Below are positions 50,053 to 60,957 of a DNA stretch of 64,000 bases, in pieces (position 1 is the first letter of the stretch; every line of letters begins with the position of its first letter). The translations under genes were made by a program, and so were the position numbers. Source of the stretch: Diplonema papillatum. Its lineage: Eukaryota > Euglenozoa > Diplonemea > Diplonemida > Diplonemidae. A model generated the notes under the pieces. It did not search any database, was not told the origin of the DNA, and saw nothing but the letters and a program-made list of their open reading frames with translations. The stretch lies in the NCBI GenBank assembly GCA_030068145.1, contig JAPJBO010000426.1:123496-187495 (forward strand). The letters run 5' to 3'.

Positions 50053-50209
50053 ATAATAAGCACCCGATTCGTACGAAGTACCCGAGGAGGCCGCAAGCCG
50101 CAAAATCTCAAAAAAGCAGGCACCATGCTGTAGCCCACAGGAAACATCGGCGGCTCTGGGGTTTCGTGCCGGGCGTAAGCTTACCAGAAACTTTGAATGC
50201 CAGAAACGC

Positions 50210-50241
<32 letters not shown>
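50053..50241 (+). repeat. Repeat R2, diverged copy 4, ending in a long A tract
   Basis: ATAAGCACCCGATTCGTACG, TGCTGTAGCCCACAGGAAAC and GGTTTCGTGCCGGGCGTAAG follow the R2 order with many changes. The copy runs into about 34 A at 50208-50241, which would fit a reverse-transcribed origin. Confidence 0.5.
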
Positions 50242-50244
<3 letters not shown>

Positions 50245-51689
50245 ATTTGCGGTTGTCGGGGGTCCTCCGATTCCGAGTATTTCGTACAACCCCTTCCGGA
50301 CGGAGGGCAGGGGGAAGGTTTTCCAGGCGCGGACTTCCGAAACGTATCCAGTTCCCTGCTTAAAACTCGAAAGCAGCCTCGAAAAAAAGTACACGAAACG
50401 GAGACGCCACAAGAAGACAGACAGTCATCTACTACGGCACCATACTGAGGAGGGCGCTTCGGTCCAAGCGTCCATTAACGCGGGCCGGGTACCTGTACTC
50501 CCAACCGTCGACTACTGGAAGAGGAGACTCAGGGCATGGTGTAAAAACTTGACTTTCTTTGAACCAATTACGCCCTGAAGGCTGTGCGGAGTTCTCCTAT
50601 CGCCAGAAGCACGACGCGGTACGATAGTCATCTAGTTGCCAAATGTCCACCCGGAAACTTTGAAACTCCGCGAACTTTTACTACAAAAAGAGAGAGATAA
50701 AGCATCCATTTTTTTTTTGCGTATCTTTCATTCAATCCCCGCCGTCCTCCTCCCTCTGTCACAGCAGGCGTGCCGAGACGCGAGCAAGGCGAGACAGCTT
50801 CCGTTCGCAGGCATCGGCGATGCCGCAGGATGAGCGCCGCCAGCTCGCGGGCCTCGGCGCGTGCCTCCCTGTTTCCTTGCAGCCTCCCACACTTCCCCTC
50901 AAAGAAGACTTGATGCTAGCATCAACCGTGCATGAGAGAGTGCTCTGCCTAAGCATTAAATGGTGGGATCCACAGTAGAAAACTTAACTTGACTCCAAGA
51001 ACTTCCCAAATACTTCCCAAATGGGGCAACATAATAAAATGCCGTGGGAAAAAATATCAGCGAACCTTACACTCTAACAACCCGTGTGTTTTTTTTCCCA
51101 CTCAGGACTTTGACCTGTTGTGTTTGTGTGTCTTGTCGTGTAGGGGTAGACCCGCATGACCTCACGTCCGTTCAACACCACTGTTGTTGTCGCTCTGCGG
51201 AGTTTACTTCGCAGATTTTGTTTGTGCGCACTTCCTTCAATGTCAATCTAACGGGAGTGAGGATATTACGCTGCCGTCGATCTGTTTTTTGTTCTTGACA
51301 AATTGCATTTGTTAGACACGCGCCTGTGCTCCGGTAGCACGGGGCTTTGAGGCGAGCAATTACGCCTTGCCTTAGGATCGACTGACCCATGTCCAATTGC
51401 TGTTGACACGGAAACCGTCCCCACTTCGGCATTCAATGTTCTCCATTGAATATTCTCTACTACAACAAGATCTGCACTCATCCACGCTCCATCGAGGCGC
51501 ACGCCAACGACTTCGCGGCGTGGACCATGCACTCCTACGCACGCCTGGCTTTGTGATACCAGTACGCGGCCAACTATGGGAGCATCGCTTGAGCATCATC
51601 CATTTTCGGGACCGGTGCATTCGGCAGGTGAGTTGCTGCACTCTCATTATCGGAGTGCCGACCATGGCCACCGTCCTGCTGTCAAGATG

Positions 51690-51975
51690 AACCGCACCCT
51701 TTGTGTGGGTGGCTGTGACGAGCTACGAACAGCCTGACAAACCAGACTCACGCCGCTGTCCTGTCCGCAGACGCTCAGGTTCCGCGCTGATGACGGTCCG
51801 CCTTATATGTCCGTGGCTTAAAGGACCGAAACACGGCGCAGGCACAGTGCGTTGCTCAGGGTACTGACAAACACACTACCGCAACAAATTGTGGGTGGTG
51901 GCCCCTCCCAACAGCCTCCCTGGCCCTGGCCCACGCCATTCCAAGCACGTTCTTGCAACCCCCCCTCCCCTTCAA
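51690..51975 (+). repeat. Dispersed repeat R4, copy with CCCTGG seed
   Basis: GTGACGAGCTACGAACAGCC, TCCTGTCCGCAGACGCTCAG and CACGCCATTCCAAGCACGTT. It contains TCCCTGGCCCTGGCCCACGC at about 51913, two units of the hexamer that is hugely expanded at 61405. Other DNA from 50242 to 51689 has no recognised gene. R7 copies are at 50907 and 52301. Confidence 0.65.
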
Positions 51976-52300
51976 ACCCAAGAAACATTTTCCCCCCTGA
52001 CCTTGGCTCGTCGAGTGAAGGTACAAAACTCACACCACCCCACCAAGCAACCAACCTACAATGCAAGCCGGCATCCGCCTTCTTTGTTGGGGAGCATTCG
52101 CGTATTCTCCAGAAACCGGCAGAGCCGGCCTGGACTCCTGAGAAGAAGGCACCCACCACTGCTGGAAATGGTCGAATCTTGGTGAACCCGTTCATCTCAC
52201 AACGAACGAGCGAGCGTGAGTATGTACCCGGCATTTGTATTCCCCCCCGCACGAAGTCCTTAACGGGGGCTAGCGATTGTTACTTTTTTAGTACCCCAGA

Positions 52301-52374
52301 AACTTGATGCTAGCATCAAACATGCATGAGAGGCAGTGTCCTGCCTGAACATTAAACTAAGATTTTCCCCCGTC
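52301..52374 (+). repeat. Dispersed repeat R7, copy 4
   Basis: ACTTGATGCTAGCATCAAAC, GAGGCAGTGTCCTGCCTGAA and CTAAGATTTTCCCCCG, the best-conserved member. Confidence 0.7.
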
Positions 52375-52684
52375 GCGTGGGTTTCGAAAAAAAAAAACAA
52401 TCGCAGCTTCGCCTTCCTCCCCCTTTCCCAAGTCTTCACCCGTTCCTCTCCCGCCGTCTTCCTCCGGCGTGTTCCTCCTTTTACTCCTTCTCTCGAAGAA
52501 TAACACGAAAAGCCTCCAGGCAAAACCCCGTTTCACACATCTCTTCTTCATCCCGTCGACCCAGCAACGTGCAAGGGGCACCCGCTAGATGTGCCTGTCT
52601 ACCCGCCGAATCTCAAGCAGAACCGTCCTGTACCTGGACATTGGGCGAAACAAACGTCCACACCGCCGGAAGAGAACAACAGCG

Positions 52685-53225
52685 AGTGCCTGTCCCATTG
52701 AAAAATGAATCAAAAAAACGGTCGAGTACCGGTCCCATTGCAAATGAATCAAAAAACGGTCGAGTGCCTGTCCCATTGCAAATGAATCAAAAAACGGTCG
52801 AGTGCCTGTCCCATTGCAAATGAATCAAAAAAAACGGTCGAGTACCGGTCCCATTGCAAATGAATCAAAAAACGGTCGAGTACCGGTCCCATTGCAAATG
52901 AATCAAAAAACGGTCGAGTACCGGTCCCATTGCAAATGAATCAAAAAACGGTCGAGTGCCTGTCCCATTGCAAATGAATCAAAAAACGGTCGAGTGCCTG
53001 TCCCATTGCAAATGAATCAAAAAAACGGTCGAGTACCGGTCCCATTGCAAATGAATCAAAAAACGGTCGAGTACCGGTCCCATTGCAAATGAATCAAAAA
53101 ACGGTCGAATTGCAAATGAATCAAAAAACGGTCGAGTGCCTGCCCCATTGCAAATGAATCAAAAAATTCGGTCGAGTGCCTTTCCCATTGCAAATGAATC
53201 AAAAAACGGTCGAGTGCCTGTCCCA
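52685..53225. repeat. 38-bp minisatellite with core AATCAAAAAACGGTCGAGT
   Basis: About 14 units, in two kinds that alternate in runs: GTGCCTGTCCCATTGCAAAT and GTACCGGTCCCATTGCAAAT. The A run varies between 5 and 7, and one unit near 53105 has lost the variable part. It is the same family as 2120-2345. Confidence 0.9.
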
Positions 53226-53799
53226 ATCGAAAACAAATCATGTACGTTCTCTCACTGGGAAAACCCCCGCTGCAGTGAGTTTTTTTGTGGGCAGTGGTTT
53301 TCCGCTCAGCCAACAGAATGAAATTGGCTGAAAAATTCACGGTTCACAAAAAGAGGTCAAATAATTTTCTCGACCGATCTTTTTGGCATGGTGTTAGGAG
53401 GCTCGGCGGGTTGTAGGCTTCTGGGCTTGGTGTAGAACTGTGTGAGCTTCCTGTAGAACTGTGTGTAGATTGAATTGAAGGCATGCCGCAACTAAGCCAC
53501 AAGCAGAGGAACTACAAAAATCCAGTCGAGAGAACAATGCTGACGACGCGGGTTTCCGAGTCCAGGACGAGAGAGATCTCTTTGCGAGAAAACAAGAATA
53601 CACGGTGGTCTGGGCAAGAAGCTTTGACACTACCCGATTTTCCGTCAATGCAAATCCCCGTGGCGAAAACAAGTTCTCCTAGCCAACGGGGTTAGTCTCG
53701 CCTTAGCAGTCCCAGGGCCTTTCCCCACCCACCTGAATGTGTTCTCGTGGTCTCCGCTACCGCGCTGACCTTTCCCGAGAACACATCAAAACAAGTTAA

Positions 53800-54260
53800 C
53801 GAAAGCGTAAAGGACCCTGAAAGGACCCTGAAAGACCCCTGTTTTTCCAAAAAAAGGGGGGGCCCCAGCAGCCCAAAACCAGAAACCTGGTCCTAAAATG
53901 CTCGGGAAATTCGAAATAACTGGTTGGATGCTCGTTTAGGCTGAAATAATGGATGCAGAATGCAAAAACAAGACAGAACCACCTCCCACAAGGCAATTCC
54001 TTAAGGAAAACATCAGAAACCCCAAGGGGGGCGTAACCAGGAATCCAAAACTCGAAACCTACCACTCAGGTGCCCATAAAATGCTCCGAAACGGCGGGAA
54101 AAGTGGTCAGACGCTCGTTTAGGCTGAAATGATGGCGGCAGAATGCGAAAACAAGGCCAAATCACCTCCACAAGCCAATTCCTAGGCAATTCCTTAAGGA
54201 AAATCATCAAAACCCAAACCAAAAAAGTTCAAAATAACTGGTCGGATGCTTGTTTAGGAG
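53800..54260. repeat. Two diverged ~165-bp direct repeats
   Basis: CGCTCGTTTAGGCTGAAAT, GCAGAATGC.AAAACAAG and GGCAATTCCTTAAGGAAAA recur at 53930-54015 and 54110-54210. A third start (CGGATGCTTGTTTAGG) follows at about 54242. No gene is recognised from 53226 to 54598. Confidence 0.55.
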
Positions 54261-54598
54261 CAGGCTTTCCCTGGTACGGAGCAAAAAAAGAGCATAGGAT
54301 AATACAGGGGGTCTTTTGCGCACCTCAAATGCGCAAAAAAAAATAATATATATATAAATTCGTGTCCGGATTTTGTGTCAAGGTGTACTCCAGTACACAC
54401 ATGAACTATGGGTGGGGCTCCGGGTGTGCTTGGGAGGGAGGGCCGGCGGAGGGTCGAGGGGTGTTGCGGAGGGTCGAGGAGGGTCGGCAGAGTACGCACG
54501 AAGAGCTCCCGCGTGTGCTCGTCGAACTGGCTCGGATCAACCTGATTCAGCCTCTCCGACCTTTACAGACTATGCTGTGAAGTTCGTGGTAGCTGTAT

Positions 54599-54806
54599 CA
54601 TGCAGGGTCAAAACCTTGTGTCTTTTTGGAAATGGCCAAATTTTTGTTTCCGGAAAAATGGGGTTTTTGAATTTTAAAAATTTGGAACAAACTCTGCAGT
54701 AATTTTTGATGACGTTGAGCAATTTTTTTTTTCCCTAAATTTTTTTTTTGGAGGCCATCGGCCCCGCGGGAGCGTTTTAAAAAGACACAAGGTTTTGACC
54801 CTGCAT
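54599..54806 (+). mobile_element. MITE M1, complete copy (208 bp)
   Basis: CATGCAGGGTCAAAACCTTG through GACCCTGCATG is flanked by GTAT at 54595-54598 and 54807-54810. This is the only M1 copy outside the first 9 kb, and it shows a third target-site sequence. Confidence 0.85.
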
Positions 54807-55381
54807 GGTATCCAGAGGCTGTGTGTTCCGCCTTTGTGAAGTGCCCTTGCCTGCCGTGAATGCCATGAGTACTGCCCTCACACACCATCTTGGATAGACA
54901 CGCCTCACACTCGCACCACCCGAAACCGAAACGACCCATGGCCCCAAGAGCTGTGCCTCCCGCTGTGCCGAATACACCCCGCTTTCTAATTTATGGATTT
55001 CTAATTTATGGATTCGCCAAAAATCGCCTAAAGTAAAATTAGTTCGTCCATAAATTACAAATCCATAAATTAGCTGACCACAAATTATAGCAAAGCAACA
55101 AGTCACTGGCCATACTATGGACAGGAAAGGGCTCGGCGAGAAGATCACATAGCGACCGGTCAGTTCAATCACTATTGTCCAATCAGGTTTGAAGCCGTAA
55201 GTAAGCCCCGCCCACAGTCCATCGATCGCAACAGCTGGGATCAGTCAGAGGTACTTTTTAACAAGAACATCCTCCTCTATCGGAAACAAGCATTTGCTTT
55301 TGTGTGACTGGCCAAAAATTTCCGCGCCTGCGGCGCAGGCATATTTAGCATCTGTCTCTGTGGTGGGTGGTCGGGGCACCC

Positions 55382-57014
55382 CCTAGACATAGTGGTCAAA
55401 CGATTCGCATTATCGCATATTATCGCATTTGGGATTTTGGCGCCGATTACCGCATTTTCATTCGCATTATCGCACGATTATCGCATATTATCGCGTATTA
55501 TCGCATATTATCGCACATTATCGCATGTGCGATAATGATTATCGCACGATTATCGCACATTATCGCAGAATCCTTTGGGGCACCCGGAGCGAGGCAGGAT
55601 GGCTTGACAGGCGCAGAAAGTGAGAAAACGAGTCCGCGGAGCTCGTCGTGAGCCCTTCTCACTCGCGCCATGCTACCGTGACGCTTCGACAACTGACATC
55701 CGACCACTACCAGTATCACCTAACTTGACAACTGCATGGCTCGATCCCTTCTTGGTCAACAAACGTGCAAGCTCTCTTTCATTGTCTTCATCAACGACTT
55801 AAGCTTTGCCGACACGGGAGCCTCACGGGAGCCTCAGCCTTCCCCGGGAAGTGGCGACAAGGTGTACAATGCCGAGATTCACACACCACCCACGTTTTGC
55901 AGCTGGAAGGAGGACAGAAGTGATGTTAAACGGCATAGAAACAGCTTGCTCGGACCGCTGGAACGACGCCAAACCCGTGTATCCGCAGGACGTACCCTTC
56001 GCCCAATGGAAACTGAAGTTTCCCATCAAGGCGTTTAGCCGCCGCCGTAGGCCGTGCCGTGACGTTGTGGGTGTCTATCAAGCTCACAGTTCCTTGTATT
56101 TTCTCCTGCTTCATCCGGAAGTCGTCCAACGAAACAACCTTTGCACTGGTAGGGCGCCGCCTGCCATATCATGACTTCGCACCCACTTCCGTACCCTACT
56201 CATGGCCGAGACCATCGTCAGCAACCCGACGACAGACAGATGCCTCTTGCAATGTCAATCTCTGGCTGGCGGGTGAGCTCGCCTCGCGGGGGATCGCGCA
56301 TTGTAGCGCTGTGGGCTCTCTTCTTCTTTGTGACTGCACGGCCAACGGTCTACGTAACGCCTTGATGAGAAACTTCAGTTTCCATTGAGCGAAGGGTACG
56401 TCCTGCGGACACACGGGTTTGGCTTCGTTCCAGCGGTCCTTGGAGGCAAGCTGCTTCTATGCCGTTTAACAGCAGTTTCGTCCTCCTTGTGGCGTATCCA
56501 GGCAGCGTAAAGAGCATAAACCTTGTCGCCACTTCCCGGGGAAGGCTGAGGCTCCCGTAAAAACCAACGCTTAAGTCGTTTTGGTGCCGGTGCGTGGACA
56601 TATCTCACGCCGGGCTTTTGTCTGGTTCCGACTGTTCCACTGGGGCTCGCCGAACATGGTCTTCCCTCGTAGGTCTTGTTTCGGCGGTTCGTCAAGTTCC
56701 AGAATGACACTGTCCTCTGGAGACCCCCAGTGTGCTTCTTGCGTCTGGGGAGCATCTGGACAACTTCAGCTGTCGTAGTACCAGCTGGCACGATCGATGG
56801 GGCGGCAACGGAATCTGGATGTGGTTGCCAGAAAGGACAGGTTCTCATAGCACTCTTGCTACAAACCCCAGAGAAAGCCACAAAGCTTTCCCGGAACCCA
56901 CCCCTACAGGGGTATGGATTATCGCATATTATCGCATGTCGATTATGTGCGATAATCTTGTGCGATAATGCGATAATTATTATCGCATGCGAATCGTTTG
57001 ACCGCTATGCCTAG
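55382..57014. mobile_element. Inverted-repeat element FB3 (1.63 kb) with ATTATCGC subterminal repeats
   Basis: The left end CCTAGACATAGTGGTCAAAC then GATTCGCATTATCGC is mirrored by the right end ATGCGAATCGTTTGACCGCT then ATGCCTAG. Inside both ends lie tandem CATATTATCGC units in both orientations (55405-55575 and 56930-56990). The interior carries two copies of repeat R3 facing each other (55805-56040 and 56300-56660), making a further inverted repeat. No transposase is seen. Confidence 0.65.
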
Positions 57015-57285
57015 AGTAGCTAGTTCCCTGTCCCCAAAAAGGTCGAGTGCCTGTCCAAGAGCCTGGACAGGAAATATTAATTCTGGGCCCCTCCAAAAAA
57101 TAAATAACTCGTCCATAAATTGGCCATAAAATAGAATTCCGCAAATTAAAGGGCTATAAATTACAGGTCAGGGTGTACAAAGCCTTCAGGCCAAAAAACG
57201 TCCAGATGCGCAAAACACCCGTTTTTGGCCAAAATCACGTCTCTGTATTATGCACTGAAAAAGAGCAAAAAATAAAAAAAAAAAA

Positions 57286-58200
57286 GTCAAGCCCCACGCG
57301 ATGGCCAAGCCGCGAAGCGACAGCATGAGCGCCATCGCCCGGTTAAGGAGCCCCCGCAAAGGAGACCCGGTCGCCATGGTGCTGTGCACCCTCCCAGATG
57401 TGCAGTGGGCCAGGGGACACAGCGACAATGACGACTTCAACGCAGCAGACGCCGCAGCAAACGCCGCTTACGAAAACAGCGGCACATTCAACGTCGAATG
57501 GTGCTACCGCAAGGCCAACGTTGCCAGGCTGTGCCAACGGTGGCAAGAAGACGATACCGAAGACGACAATGGTGACCTGGTGCAACTCGAAGAAAACGGA
57601 CACTTCGTGAGGAGAAACCGTACCGACAGTCGCGACACCGCGGTCCGTAAGCGACTATCTTCCGATGTACCACCTCGCTGCCTCAGCGCACAAGCCCTGC
57701 GGACGCTGCGGAACCTGCATGGAGCTACGGACCTCCTCCAAGCACTCACCCGTAGAGCCATCATGCCGTTCAAAACCCGCAACGAGTGCGCCGTAGAAGG
57801 CTGCTACCACCGAGGAAGTGCAGATCATGTCCTGACGGCTTGCGACGAACGACATATACTATGCTACGGACCCGAAGCCAACCTCACGCGCATCTTTGGA
57901 CAGAGTGAGGTAACCTACAGACAAATATTGGATGAATTTGCGGCCCGCAACACAGCAGTCATGCTGTCCGTTTGCGCGCGAGTCCGCTATCAGGAGCCCA
58001 GCGGAAAAGCAACAGAATGGGCCACTTGGCTAATGCACGAGATCAAGTCTAGCTCGAAGATACGATAACACAAAACATTTATTTTGGGAACCCCACCGAT
58101 CACCACAAGCACGTACTAAGCTGAACTCCACAAGCATACAAAAGGTCGAAAGACACCAATCTGTACATCCATTCGGGATCGTCGGAAACACAAAAAAAAT
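57286..58200 (+). pseudogene. 5'-truncated LINE: RNase H end and C-terminal zinc motif of ORF2, with 3' UTR
   Basis: A poly-A-like tract ends at 57285 and the frame then runs to TAA at 58066-58068. VQWARGHSDNDDFNAADAAA matches the last RNase H motif (W..GHs.n..n..AD..A). CAVEGCYHRGSADHVLTACDE is a C..C...H...C zinc-like motif typical of LINE C-termini. ARNTAVMLSVCARVRYQEPS ends the protein. The 3' UTR (58069-58190) finishes in ACACAAAAAAAA. Earlier domains are absent because of 5' truncation, the normal fate of LINE copies. The RNase H active-site strands are missing. Confidence 0.65.
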
Positions 58201-58697
58201 CCGAAGACGACAATGGTGACCTGGTGCAACTCGAAGAAAACGGACTCTTCGTGAGGAGAAACCGCACCGATAGTCGCGACACTGCGGTCCGTAAGCGACT
58301 ATCTTCTGATGTACCACCTCGTTGCCTCAGCGCACAAGCCCTGCGGACACTGCGGAACCTGCGTGGAGCTACGGACCTCCTCCAAGCACTCACCCGAAGA
58401 GTCATCATGCCGTTCAAAACCCGCAACGAGTGCGCCGTAGAAGGCTGCAGCCACCGAGGAACCGCAGATCATGTCCTGACGGCTAGCGATGAACGACATA
58501 TTTCTATGCTACGGACCCGAAGCCAACCTCACGCGACCTTTCAGACAAATATTGGATGAATTTGCAGCCCGCAACACAGCAGTCATACTGTCTGTTTGCG
58601 CGCGAGTCCGCTATCAGGAGCCCAGCGGAAAAGCAACAGAATGGGCCACTTGGCTAGTGCACGCGATCAAGTCTAGCTCGAAGATAATCCGGTGAGG
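58201..58697 (+). pseudogene. Second 5'-truncated copy of the same LINE
   Basis: It starts at CCGAAGACGACAATGGTGAC, homologous to 57557, immediately after the A tract of the first copy (offset 644). It carries a 15-bp deletion and a small insertion that shifts the frame at about 58500, and has no 3' UTR. Confidence 0.7.
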
Positions 58698-58729
58698 ATG
58701 ATTATAATGCTGATGCCCATCGAGGCGAC

Positions 58730-58902
58730 TTGTTCGGCGAGTTTCGGTATGCAGAGAGCTGCTGCCTAGACACCGGAAAACGCTTGTGCACGCTTGCGGA
58801 GCTGGAGGGCGACAAGTGCTGCAGCGCCGGCTGCGTGTTCAGGGACGTTCCCATTTGGTTCGACAACTGCGCGGACGAGCCGTGCGTCCACGGCTCACGT
58901 TT
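58730..58902 (+). pseudogene. Cys-rich domain fragment of unknown protein
   Basis: The frame reads ESCCLDTGKRLCTLAELEGD then KCCSAGCVFRDVPIWFDNC. GKRLCTLAEL with following GC, W and C resembles a small disulfide-rich extracellular module, but I cannot name it. The frame is closed by LINE 3' UTR sequence from 58903, so it is an exon remnant. Confidence 0.35.
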
Positions 58903-59040
58903 CTTTTGGGAACCCCACGATCGCCACAAGCACGCACTAAGCTGAACCTCACAAACACACAAAATGTCAAAGGACACCAATTTGTACGCCCATTCGGAAT
59001 CGTGGGAAACACAAAACAAAAAAAAAAAAAACAAAAAAGA
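58903..59040 (+). mobile_element. LINE 3' UTR fragment with A-rich tail
   Basis: TTTTGGGAACCCCACGATCG through CGTGGGAAACACAAAAC aligns with 58085-58190 and ends in an A-rich run. It places a third LINE 3' end less than 50 bp before the glycosyltransferase start. Confidence 0.7.
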
Positions 59041-59081
59041 CAACACGCAGGGCGCCAACCTTGAGGAGGTGGGGGCAGAAC

Positions 59082-60218
59082 ATGGCACGTCGCAGCATGT
59101 TGCTGATCGCTGCGGTCTTCTTCCTCGGCGGCCTGTGGATTGGCCCGTTTCATCTACTAGCGCCTGACCCTGCTGAGTTCACGAGACCACTTCCAGTACC
59201 TCCGCTAGTACTCAACACCAGCGCTCCGACACCAGTACCCGAACCAACACCAGCACCAACGCGAACACGAGACTACGAGCGTCTTTGGGAGCATATGAAA
59301 CTGACATTGGACAAGGGACAGACAGATGAACAAGTCATCCCTGTCTTCGGGACAATGTGTACAGACGCGGACATTTCCTTCATGAAGGGGCTGCTGCTGG
59401 CGATCAATGTTGGGGTCAGGGCGTTCTTCGTTACGACAAATGGTGTGACAGATGCGGCCTTGTTGCACTTTTTGCAAGAGGCCGCAGCTGCGTACGGGCC
59501 CGACAAATTCTACTACGTCCACCATGAGAAAAACGTGGGCGTCGCGCCAGTTTGGAACACAGTGCTGTACTACGGCTTCGAGATGCACAACTACTCTTGG
59601 GTCATGATCGGCAACGCAGACCTTCACCCCCACCGGGGACAACTCGCGCCGTGGCTTAAGTGGGTTTACTCGGGTGACAATCTTGAACGGTGTGCGAACG
59701 TGTAGTTCACACCTCACTGGGCCATGTTTGGGCTGACTCGTACAGGGTATCGAAAGCTTGGCATGTTCGACGAGAATATGTGGCCGGCCTACGGGGAAGA
59801 CGTCGAGTACGTCGTCCGGGCGCAGGCTGCGAAACTTCCCCTTTGCAAAGCAGTGCCGCAGCCCACCTTCACGCACAATACCGCCACCAACATGAAAGTT
59901 AACCCCGAGCTCAGGGCGATCGTCAGCCGGTTCCGCAACGGTGTTGAATACCTGCGAGCCAAGTGGGGCTTCGACATCTTCAACCACCCGGAACCTATCG
60001 TCAACCACTTCATGCACCCCTGGAACAACCCGAATATCTCGTACTCGACGTGGGTGCTCGACCCAGTCCTGCGGCGCTGCATCGAAACTGGTGAAGGACC
60101 CAAGGCAAAAGGCTTGTGCGCCTACAATCTGGCGGGCCTGAGACCGCTCATCGAGCAGAACAACCGACCGGCCGCGTTCGTGTACAGTTGGATGAACAGG
60201 ACCACCTCGCCAACGTAA
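59082..60218 (+). CDS. GT2-like glycosyltransferase, type II membrane protein, one in-frame TAG
   Basis: The ATG at 59082 gives MARRSMLLIAAVFFLGGLWI, a short cytosolic tail and signal anchor typical of Golgi glycosyltransferases. A Pro/Thr stem (about residues 30-65) precedes a GT-A-like catalytic domain: VIPVFGTMCTDADISFMKGL, KNVGVAPVWNTVLYYG, VMIGNADLHPHRGQL (DxD-like position), then TPHWAMFGLTRTGYRKLGMF and YGEDVEYVVRAQ (ED of the catalytic base region in GT2). The final residues are VYSWMNRTTSPT. One TAG at 59703-59705 interrupts an otherwise perfect 379-codon frame between DNLERCANV and FTPHWAMF. It is a nonsense mutation, a read-through codon or a sequencing error. Donor and acceptor sugars are unknown. 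Confidence 0.65.
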
Positions 60219-60807
60219 ACGGACAGCTTCTGCTCACACCGTCACCATCTCCTCTGGTACACTGCACTCGGACGGATATGCAGACGGGCCACACGGTACC
60301 CTCAGCATCCTCCTAGATGCACTACAGGTGTGTGGTACCCTGTGGTCGGTGTACACAGTGCACTGCTACGCGTATACGCGTATGCACATGCGCTGATGCA
60401 CAGGCAGGCCATACGTTCAGCATGCTGAACGTACTGATTTCAGCACGTTAATTTCGTTCTACTTAAATGCCGCCACTGTGGTGTTACAACAACACGGTCC
60501 GGCAAACCCGTTCGCAAACGTGTTTGGAGTTATCAGCACGTACTATCGTTTCTGCATCTGGGGAATCAACCGCAGTACCGGGGATTCCGGTCGGCAGATC
60601 CTGCTGTTGCTTACCACCGCGACATTGGAGGGTTAAGGCCGGAGAGGAGGCAGCGGCAAAGACATGCACCACTGGCAGGTGAGCCCCCCTATGCTCTATT
60701 TCTTTATTGCCTGACCCTACGTACTGATTTTCAGTAGGTATTTAGCTCCCAGACTAAAGAGCTGCGTAAGCCCTGTGCACAGGTGCGTTGATGCCGGGAT
60801 CCTTGGT

Positions 60808-60957
60808 CAGTCCTGCGGCGCTGCATCGAAACTGGTGAAGGACCTAAGGAAAAAGGCTCGCGCGTCTAGAATCTGGGCGGGCCTCAAACCGCTCATCGAG
60901 CAGAACAAGCGACCAGCGGCCGCGTTGGTGTGCAGGTGGAAATGCTCGACGTAGCTG
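60808..60957 (+). pseudogene. Decayed duplicate of the glycosyltransferase 3' end
   Basis: CAGTCCTGCGGCGCTGCATC and CCGCTCATCGAGCAGAACAA match 60064-60210 at an offset of about 744, with around 15 substitutions and in-frame stops. The DNA between (60219-60807) has no recognised gene. Confidence 0.7.
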
